DNA from: Gammaproteobacteria bacterium
Lineage (GTDB): Bacteria > Gemmatimonadota > Gemmatimonadetes > Longimicrobiales > Gaopeijiaceae
Direction of reading: 5' to 3'
DNA: 21,047 nucleotides
Assembly: GCA_024638345.1 (NCBI GenBank)
Contig: JAHEKL010000017.1
Coordinates: forward strand, 1-21,047
Every line of letters begins with the position of its first letter. Positions within the stretch are counted from its first letter, which is position 1. The position numbers were made by a program, and so were the translations under genes. The notes beneath the pieces are model-generated. The model was given only the letters and a program-made list of their open reading frames with translations, searched no databases and had not been told where the DNA came from. Positions 8,090 to 14,083 of the stretch are shown here, piece by piece.

Positions 8090-9193
8090 ATGAACGCGAA
8101 CAAGTGTCCGCGAGGGATTCGCCCGAAGGTGTCGGTGCTCCTCGCCGGTACCGTCGTGCTGGGTGCGGCTTCGGCGCAGGGCCAGGAGCCGGGTGCCGGT
8201 TTGGCCGACTCCCTCGCGGCCGAAGTGAGCGCCCTTCGCACCGAGGTCGAACGGCTCAGCGACGTCACCGAGCGGCTCGAGGCGTCCACTCTGGGGACGA
8301 CGGTGCCGGCGGCAACCACCGGAGGCCTCACGAACTCCGCGGAGGCTCTGGATCAGGCCGCCGCCTCCGCCCAGCGCTGGGGCGTTCGTTCACTTTGGGC
8401 CGTCCTGCTGCTCGTCCTGACCCTCGTGGTGGTCCGCAGTGTCAGCTGGCTCCTGACCCGTCTCGCGGAGAGAAATGCCCGCCGTAGGCTCCTACTGCTC
8501 CGAATGGAGCCCATCGTGAGAACCACGGTCTGGGCGCTCGCGATCTGGATCGTGTTGAGCGCCGTGTTCCGGGTCGATACCGCCACGCTCTTGGCCGCGG
8601 GCGCCGCACTGGGCGTCGCGATCGGCTTCGCGGCTCAGGACATTCTCAAGAACATCTTCGGAGGCCTGGTGATTCTGGCCGACGGTCCGTTCCAGGTCGG
8701 TGACAAGATCTCGGTAGCCGGGACTTACGGAGAGGTCTCGGCCATCGGGACGAGATCCACACGGATCGTGACCCCCGACGATAATCTGGTCTCGGTTCCG
8801 AATGCACAGATCATGGGTCAGCAGGTCTCCAACGCGAACGCGGGGGCGCTCGACTGCCAGGTCGTGACGGACCTGTATCTACCCGGATGGGTCGACGTCG
8901 GAATGGCGAGGGATCTGGCATATCGTGCAGCGATCACGTCGCGCTACGTCTACCGAAAGAAGCCGGTCGTGGTGCTCGTGAAGGACGAAATCCACGACAC
9001 GTTCGTGACACACCTCAAGGTGAAGGCGTACGTCCTCGACATCCGATTCGAGTTCGCGTTCATGAGCGACGTGACCGAGCGAGCGAGGGCGGCGTTCCGG
9101 GAGGCCGGTCTGCTGCCTCCCTGGCACGGCGCAAAGCCGTATCTGCTCATGGATGAGGAGGGCCGAGCGGCGGCCCCGACCGCGCGGACATGA
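8090..9193 (+). CDS. MscS-family mechanosensitive channel with signal peptide and periplasmic N-terminal segment
   Basis: From the ATG at 8090 the product is 367 residues. Residues 1-30 look like a signal peptide (basic start, hydrophobic VSVLLAGTVVLGAASAQ, likely cut after Ala-Gln-Gly or nearby). A short predicted coiled coil follows (about 38-66, leucine/valine heptads in LAAEVSALRTEVERLSDVTE). Helices occur near 100-122 and 143-161, and the MscS pore helix spans about 166-198 (ALGVAIGFAAQDILKNIFGG). The beta domain follows (FQVGDKISVAGTYGEVSAIG, VSVPNAQIMGQ). A longer frame reaching back to 7829 exists, but its N-terminus lies within the divergent gene and has no family features. The ribosome-binding site is GAGG six bases upstream. 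The large protein gene starts 82 bp downstream on the same strand. The likely role is tension- or osmosis-responsive solute release. Confidence 0.9.
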   Translation: MNANKCPRGIRPKVSVLLAGTVVLGAASAQGQEPGAGLADSLAAEVSALRTEVERLSDVTERLEASTLGTTVPAATTGGLTNSAEALDQAAASAQRWGVRSLWAVLLLVLTLVVVRSVSWLLTRLAERNARRRLLLLRMEPIVRTTVWALAIWIVLSAVFRVDTATLLAAGAALGVAIGFAAQDILKNIFGGLVILADGPFQVGDKISVAGTYGEVSAIGTRSTRIVTPDDNLVSVPNAQIMGQQVSNANAGALDCQVVTDLYLPGWVDVGMARDLAYRAAITSRYVYRKKPVVVLVKDEIHDTFVTHLKVKAYVLDIRFEFAFMSDVTERARAAFREAGLLPPWHGAKPYLLMDEEGRAAAPTART

Positions 9194-9275
9194 AGACAGA
9201 TACGGACCGCCCATGGAACCCGACGAAAGAAGCATGACCGACCCAGCGCCGGACACCCCTTCGGAAGGGTTGGAA

Positions 9276-12200
9276 ATGACCGAGACCCAGCCGCAGACCC
9301 TAGAGCACGCCTACGCGGCGATTTTCGACGCCTTTCTGGGCGAGGTGCTCGGGATTCAGCTCCAGGCACTCGATCACTTGGAGGAGGAGCTTTCGACCCC
9401 GATCGGTCGGGGCCTCGAAGGGGCGATGCGCCGACACCACGAGTTGGCGGAGGGGCTGGGCGAGGGCGCCGCCGGTTCAGACCCGATCGGCTATCGTCAG
9501 GCGGTTTCGCGCGAGGTACTGGAGCCCCTGCTCGCGACGCTCAGAGAAGAAGACATCGGTGAGCGCGTCGATGAGGCGTTCCGGGAGGCGGATCTCACGG
9601 CTGCTGGAATGGCCCGAGAGCTACCAACGGCGCTCGGCGAACAGGGGGAAGATGCTTCGCCAGCCCTCCGCAAGGCTCCGGCACGTCTTCGTAGGCTCTT
9701 TCGAGAGTTCGTGTTCGACTCGGTTCCCACCTCTCGGCTCACCGCCGTCGAGCAGATGTCCGGCGATTGGCTGGCCGGCCTGGTGAAGCTGGGTGAGGCC
9801 ACGACGAGGTGGCTCGGGACGTCGCCCGAGTCCGATGCGGCTCGAGGTCTCCAAACCGCGTTCGAGGAGCTCTTCCAGAAACAGCCGATCTCGACGATAA
9901 GAGTCCGCGAGGAGTTCGCCGCTGCGCTCACCGGCCTGGCTACCGAAGCGAAGCGCGAGGCGACCAACACAGGCTGGGATCCAGCTTCCCTGAGCGACCG
10001 CATGATGGAGCTGGCGAATCGCTCCGAGCGGAGGGAGGGCGTACCGGCTCCGGTCATGAAGCCTGAGATGGTCGAGCGAATCCGCGGTGCCGTTGCGCGG
10101 ATCGAGGCCGTCGTTGTCATGACCGAGTTCCAGACCGGTGTGGATTCTGCGGTGGCCCGCTGTTTGGGTAAGGACTTGCCGATTGTCTGCGACCTGGTGG
10201 AGGGCCCGATCCGACGAGCCGAAGCTCGGATTCGGGAGTTCCACGCCGAGGCTGGAGAGGCCTTCGGAGAAATCTCCGGCGGAGGTACTGCCGCCGCACG
10301 CGCTCGGCTCGCAGAGCGTGTGCGGGCCGTCCTCGGCGAGGGGCGACGGGAGATCGCGGATCTGGAAAGAGATCTCCGCGCCAGCGACGCGCCCAACCGT
10401 CTCGAGTCGACCGCGGACGGGTTCGTAGGCGCGCTCACCGAACGGTTACGCGAAGTGCCTGAGGTGCTGCGAATCCTCGAGCACACGGAACCCGATACCG
10501 CAGACTCGCTCCCGAAGGACACTGTCTCCTTGGACCTCCGAGAATGGGCGGTTCGATCCTTCGATGCCCATCTGCTCGACCGGGTCCGTGACGCCCTGCT
10601 CGGGGTCGGTCGGCTCCAGTCGTCCGCGCCGGATCTGGTTCACGGTGCGGATGGGGTGCTTGCGTACAATCTGGAGGCCGCGATCGACGAGCTGACGGCG
10701 AGCCCGCCGAGCCAAGAGCTCGGAGTCGCGGCCGAGTTGGTTCTCGGAGGCTTGGACCGAACCGCGGATCACCTCGGTCGCGTGGCCGTCGATCTGGAGG
10801 CCCAGCACGCAGACACGGTTGAAGTCGTGCGAAGCAGTCTGGGTCAAGGTTGGGCGGACTTGCGTCAGCGCTTGAGCCACGAAGCGGCCCTCAGGGGGGA
10901 GGTGGGGGACGCCCTCACCGACCTGGGGCGGCAAGCCCTGGGTACGGTGGCTCGACTTCAGGAAGCGGGCCAAAGTGCGGGCACGTTTGCCGCGTCCCTG
11001 GTACGGGTGGCCGCGACCAGGGCGAGGGCACTGGTTCGTCGCGGAAGGAGACTCGCCGGAATCCAGACACCAGAGGCGGGTGCCATCCAGCACACCATGC
11101 GAGCGCTTCGTGATCTGGATTCCGCCGCGATCGGCCTTCCGTTCGTGTATCGAAGGCTCTTCTCCGTTCGATCCCTCGGCGATCCCTCTCTTCTCGCGGG
11201 TCGGGAGACCGACCTGGAGGTGCTCGGCGGTCTCTGGGCCGATTGGCAGGCAGGCCGAACTTCGGCTCTCGCGCTCGTGGGCCCCTTCGGTGGCACGTTG
11301 AACAGTCTGCTGAACGGATTCGAGGCCCGCCTTCAGGGGTCGGTTGGCGTCCATCGTGCCGAGCTGGAGGAACGGGTCCTGAATGAGGGAATCCTGGCTC
11401 GGATCCTTGCAGACAAGTTGCCGCTGGATCTGTCGCCCGGACCCGAGAGCTTGGACGACCTCGCCGCAGAGATCGCCGAGCAGCTGAGTGAACCCACGAT
11501 CGCCACCGTGGAGCGCTTCGAGCACACGTTCCTGAGGACCGTCGAAGGCACCGCGTTGGCCGCTCGGGCCCTCGAGTTCTTTTCGCGAACGGACGGGCAG
11601 GTTTTCTGGATCCTTTCGGCCTCTGCTGCCGGTTGGGAGATCGTGCGACGGACCGAGCCACAAGCGGCGCGGCTCGTGGAAGTGCAGTCGATCAGGCGGC
11701 TGGAGCCCAAGGAATTGGAGCGCGCAATCCTGATCCGGCACCAGAGGAGTGGTCTGCCCGTTCACTTCGACGCCGGCGATGCGCCCTCGCCGGTGCTAGC
11801 ACGCCGCCTTTCCTCGGCTGAAAGCGAGAGTGAGCGTCAAGGCCTGCTACAAGAAGCTTTCTTCAGCCGGCTCTTCGACCTGACGGACGGGAGCGTGCCG
11901 CTTTCGCTCCTGTACTGGCTGCGCTCGGTCGAGTTCGACGCGTCGGCCGAGTCGATCCAGGTCACCCTGCCCGAGGCGCTGGAGTTCGGCTTTCTGGACG
12001 GGCTTTCTTGGGACCAGATCTTTACGCTTCAGGCATTCATGGAGCACGCGTCGCTCACAGTCGACGAGCACTCCGCGATCTTCGGTTCCTCTTACACGAC
12101 CAGCGAGCAAGTCCTGGAGTCACTCGGCAACCTGCTTCTGATCGAGCCGGCTGAGAACAGCCGGCGGGTCGGCGAGCCGCTGTACTTCAGCACGGTCGAG

Positions 12201-12281
12201 CCGGGCGAGCGGTATCAGATCCGTCCCGTTCTGGTGCCGGTCGTGCTACGCTCGCTTCGCGGGAGAAACCTCGTCGACTGA
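9276..12281 (+). CDS. Large helical protein with degenerate P-loop NTPase-like (AAA_16/STAND-type) C-terminal region
   Basis: The product is about 1001 residues with no clear signal peptide or membrane helix. Residues ~1-600 are charged, Ala/Glu/Arg/Leu-rich and probably all-helical. A junction LPFVYRRLFSVRSL and an AGRE motif then lead into an NTPase-like core. In the Walker A position it reads VGPFGGTLNSLLN (from about residue 668), which lacks the Lys of GxxGxGK[ST]. In the Walker B position it reads IATVERFEH (about 742-750), again atypical. A helix VFWILSASAAGWEIV and a C-terminal winged-helix-like region ending in YQIRPVLVPVVLRSLRGRNL follow. I believe related proteins carry an intact P-loop, but that is recall. 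The start is uncertain: ATG at 9276 has GGAAGG at seven bases, while ATGs at 9213 and 9234 have poorer sites. It sits just after the MscS gene and may be co-transcribed with it. Its function is unknown. Confidence 0.8.
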   Translation: MTETQPQTLEHAYAAIFDAFLGEVLGIQLQALDHLEEELSTPIGRGLEGAMRRHHELAEGLGEGAAGSDPIGYRQAVSREVLEPLLATLREEDIGERVDEAFREADLTAAGMARELPTALGEQGEDASPALRKAPARLRRLFREFVFDSVPTSRLTAVEQMSGDWLAGLVKLGEATTRWLGTSPESDAARGLQTAFEELFQKQPISTIRVREEFAAALTGLATEAKREATNTGWDPASLSDRMMELANRSERREGVPAPVMKPEMVERIRGAVARIEAVVVMTEFQTGVDSAVARCLGKDLPIVCDLVEGPIRRAEARIREFHAEAGEAFGEISGGGTAAARARLAERVRAVLGEGRREIADLERDLRASDAPNRLESTADGFVGALTERLREVPEVLRILEHTEPDTADSLPKDTVSLDLREWAVRSFDAHLLDRVRDALLGVGRLQSSAPDLVHGADGVLAYNLEAAIDELTASPPSQELGVAAELVLGGLDRTADHLGRVAVDLEAQHADTVEVVRSSLGQGWADLRQRLSHEAALRGEVGDALTDLGRQALGTVARLQEAGQSAGTFAASLVRVAATRARALVRRGRRLAGIQTPEAGAIQHTMRALRDLDSAAIGLPFVYRRLFSVRSLGDPSLLAGRETDLEVLGGLWADWQAGRTSALALVGPFGGTLNSLLNGFEARLQGSVGVHRAELEERVLNEGILARILADKLPLDLSPGPESLDDLAAEIAEQLSEPTIATVERFEHTFLRTVEGTALAARALEFFSRTDGQVFWILSASAAGWEIVRRTEPQAARLVEVQSIRRLEPKELERAILIRHQRSGLPVHFDAGDAPSPVLARRLSSAESESERQGLLQEAFFSRLFDLTDGSVPLSLLYWLRSVEFDASAESIQVTLPEALEFGFLDGLSWDQIFTLQAFMEHASLTVDEHSAIFGSSYTTSEQVLESLGNLLLIEPAENSRRVGEPLYFSTVEPGERYQIRPVLVPVVLRSLRGRNLVD

Positions 12282-12317
12282 GTGGGATCCGTCACTGCAG
12301 GAAGCTGGACTCCCCGC

Positions 12318-13283
12318 TCAAGCGATCCTCCAGATGACGAATCCCAAGTAGAGCAGCAGGAGGAGGCCCCCCTGCAGGCGTCCGATCCGTCTTCGTCCGA
12401 ACGCGAGCGCAAGGACTGCGACGGCCAGAGCCAGCATCGCAATGAGATCGGGATGGCCCTCGGCCGGAACGGGCACGGGTTGAATGGAAGCGGTGACTCC
12501 GAGCACGAACAACAGGTTGAAGATGTTCGAGCCCACGACGTTGCCGACCGCGAGGTCCGCCTCCCCACGACGCGCCGCAATCACGCTCGCGCTCAACTCC
12601 GGAAGACTCGTCCCCACCGCGACGATCGTCAGGGCGATCAGGTCGGGTGAAGCTCCGAGCGCTGTCGCGATTCCGACCGCACCGTGGACCGTCAGGCTGC
12701 CCCCGAGGCCGAGACCGACCATACCGAACGCCACCAGCGCCATGCTCGCACCGATGGATCCGAGTCGCTCCACGGGAACCCGGGTGCGAGCCTGTTGGAC
12801 CAGGCTGTCAGTCCCTCGCTTTCGAAGGGTCTCAACGACCGTGTAGTAGAGGAACACCGTGAAGAGGAGCAGTAGGACGAGTCCTTCGGCTCGGTCGTAT
12901 TGAGACGCGTCTGCGGTCCGAATGGAATCGAACCCCATGACGACCACGGCCGTGCTGGCCAGGAGCATCATCGGAATCTCCCGTGTCAGCACGACGCTCT
13001 GAACGGCGAGCGGGCTCACGATTGCGGACACGGCCAGGATCAGTCCGACATTCGCGAGATTCGATCCGATGATGTTACCGAAAGCCACGTCGCCACTGCC
13101 CTGAACGGCAGCCGTGACGTTCACCGCGAGCTCGGGCGCACTCGTCCCGAAGGCGACGACCGTCAAGCCGATCACGAGCGGGGGGACTCCGAGCAGCCGG
13201 GCCAATGCAGCGCTTCCACTGACCATGGACGCACCGGCGAGCAAGAGCAGCGCCAGTCCAAGGGCGAGGAGCAGGGCGAGCAC
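12318..13283 (-). CDS. Calcium/sodium antiporter, CaCA family (YrbG-type)
   Basis: This 321-residue inner-membrane protein is built from the two inverted alpha repeats of the Na+/Ca2+ exchanger superfamily. Repeat 1 has GTSAPE (46-51) and GNIIGSN (69-75); repeat 2 has GTSLPE (224-229) and GNVVGSN (247-253). The Glu residues of the two GTS-PE motifs are the known ion ligands, and both are present. About ten helices are predicted, with a polar cytosolic loop near 155-175. Length and motifs match YrbG/NCX_Mj-type proteins, which exchange Na+ (or K+) for Ca2+. Translation starts at GTG (13283), preceded by GGAAGGA. Its 3' end faces the large NTPase-like gene with 36 bp between stops, and its 5' end diverges from the UPF0316 gene. 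The direction of transport in vivo is not shown by sequence. Confidence 0.93.
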   Translation of the reverse strand: MLALLLALGLALLLLAGASMVSGSAALARLLGVPPLVIGLTVVAFGTSAPELAVNVTAAVQGSGDVAFGNIIGSNLANVGLILAVSAIVSPLAVQSVVLTREIPMMLLASTAVVVMGFDSIRTADASQYDRAEGLVLLLLFTVFLYYTVVETLRKRGTDSLVQQARTRVPVERLGSIGASMALVAFGMVGLGLGGSLTVHGAVGIATALGASPDLIALTIVAVGTSLPELSASVIAARRGEADLAVGNVVGSNIFNLLFVLGVTASIQPVPVPAEGHPDLIAMLALAVAVLALAFGRRRIGRLQGGLLLLLYLGFVIWRIA

Positions 13284-13364
13284 GGTGGAATCCTTCCTCT
13301 AGGGGTGGGGCGGCGCGATTCGACGAGCCTGCGGCAGACCCTCCTGTCGCTGCGCCCCCTCGTC

Positions 13365-13393
13365 TTGGGGCAGACTCGCGATCGGGTTAGGCT
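13365..13393 (+). promoter_or_regulatory. Putative -35/-10 promoter for the UPF0316 gene (and possibly putA)
   Basis: TTGGGG (13365-13370) and TAGGCT (13388-13393) are separated by exactly 17 bp. TTG and TA---T are the best conserved bases of sigma-70-type elements in high-GC bacteria. Transcription would start near 13400, leaving a leader of about 50 bases that contains the palindrome at 13416-13429. Confidence 0.3.
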
Positions 13394-13415
13394 GTCTCAC
13401 GCCGACTGACCCCTC

Positions 13416-13429
13416 GTCGATCGATCGAC
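13416..13429. repeat. Perfect 14-bp palindrome GTCGATCGATCGAC
   Basis: The sequence equals its own reverse complement over all 14 bases and is built from overlapping TCGA/CGATCG units. It lies 22 bp before the UPF0316 start, downstream of the candidate promoter, where a repressor operator would fit. With no loop, it would form a poor RNA hairpin. CGATCG-type words are not rare in high-GC DNA, so chance is possible. Confidence 0.35.
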
Positions 13430-13450
13430 CAAAAGGATGGCGCCAGACCC

Positions 13451-13987
13451 ATGCTGCAGGAACTCCTTGCAGGACCCACCGGCCCGCTCGTCGTCTTCTT
13501 GCTTCGTGTTACGGATGTCACGATGGCGACGGTGCGGATGCTTCTCATCGTTCGAGGGCACAGGGTACTCGTCCCACTGATCGGCTTCTGCGAGATCGTC
13601 ATCTGGGTTGCCGCCGTCGGGACCGTCGTGCAACACCTGGACAGCCCGCTTCACGTGGTGGGATTCGCCGCCGGCTTCGCGACCGGGAACTCCCTCGGAC
13701 TGTTCCTGGAGCAGCGTATGGCGCTCGGTCTGGCGACGGTACGCACCGTCGTGAAGACGGGCGGTGCGGAGTTGGCGACCACGTTGAGGGATGAGGGATT
13801 CGGGGTCACGGAGCTGGTTGGGCGGGGTCGTGACGGCATAGTCGAAGTGTTGTATTCCGTCATTCCACGAAGAAGCGTTCGTCGCTGTGTGGAGTTGATC
13901 GATCACGGTGCCCCTGACTCTTTCGTCGTGGTCGACGAACCCAGAGCGATACGCCGGGGGTGGCAGTTCCCCAAGCGAAAGAAATAG
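13451..13987 (+). CDS. UPF0316 family membrane protein (DUF5698 + DUF2179)
   Basis: This 178-residue protein has an N-terminal membrane part with three hydrophobic stretches (about 12-32, 40-62 and 66-85). It includes FLLRVTDVTMATVRMLLIVRG and GFAAGFATGNSLGLFLEQRM, which match the DUF5698/UPF0316 pattern (B. subtilis YebE and relatives). A soluble DUF2179-like alpha/beta domain follows (about 90-160), with TTLRDEGFGVTELVGRGRDG and a later VLYSVIPRRSVRRCVELID. The length fits the family (about 170-190). The molecular function is not established. The ATG at 13451 has only a distant AGGA (about 14 bases away), so translation initiation looks weak. putA starts 96 bp downstream on the same strand and may share its transcript. 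Confidence 0.85.
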   Translation: MLQELLAGPTGPLVVFLLRVTDVTMATVRMLLIVRGHRVLVPLIGFCEIVIWVAAVGTVVQHLDSPLHVVGFAAGFATGNSLGLFLEQRMALGLATVRTVVKTGGAELATTLRDEGFGVTELVGRGRDGIVEVLYSVIPRRSVRRCVELIDHGAPDSFVVVDEPRAIRRGWQFPKRKK

Positions 13988-14070
13988 GTCGGCTCGGAGA
14001 ACGGCAGGCCTGCGAAGCGCTAGGGATTGTGCCTTGCGATAGCGGCCAGGGAAACCCCTACCGATGAAAC

Positions 14071-14077
14071 GGAGGAG
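14071..14077 (+). promoter_or_regulatory. Strong ribosome-binding site that decides the putA start
   Basis: GGAGGAG lies six bases before a TTG at 14084. No comparable site precedes the earlier in-frame GTG at 14027. This favours TTG as the start codon. Confidence 0.6.
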
Positions 14078-14083
14078 CTTGGT

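Larger units (their letters stand above)
13284..13450. other. Longest intergenic gap (167 bp), divergent promoter region
   Basis: This lies between the GTG start of the Ca2+/Na+ antiporter and the ATG of the UPF0316 gene, so it should carry promoters in both directions. I see one plausible plus-strand promoter (13365-13393), a perfect 14-bp palindrome (13416-13429) and the antiporter's GGAAGGA ribosome-binding site at the left end. No small gene or RNA is evident. Confidence 0.5.

Noticed and set aside
10446..11765. A 439-codon minus-strand open frame inside the large NTPase-like gene
   Set aside because: No recognisable domains and no ribosome-binding site; it lies fully within a gene with normal codon bias on the plus strand.
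14004..14013. The 10-bp palindrome GCAGGCCTGC between the UPF0316 gene and putA
   Set aside because: It is short, has no loop or following T-run, and does not make a terminator. A chance palindrome in GC-rich DNA is likely.
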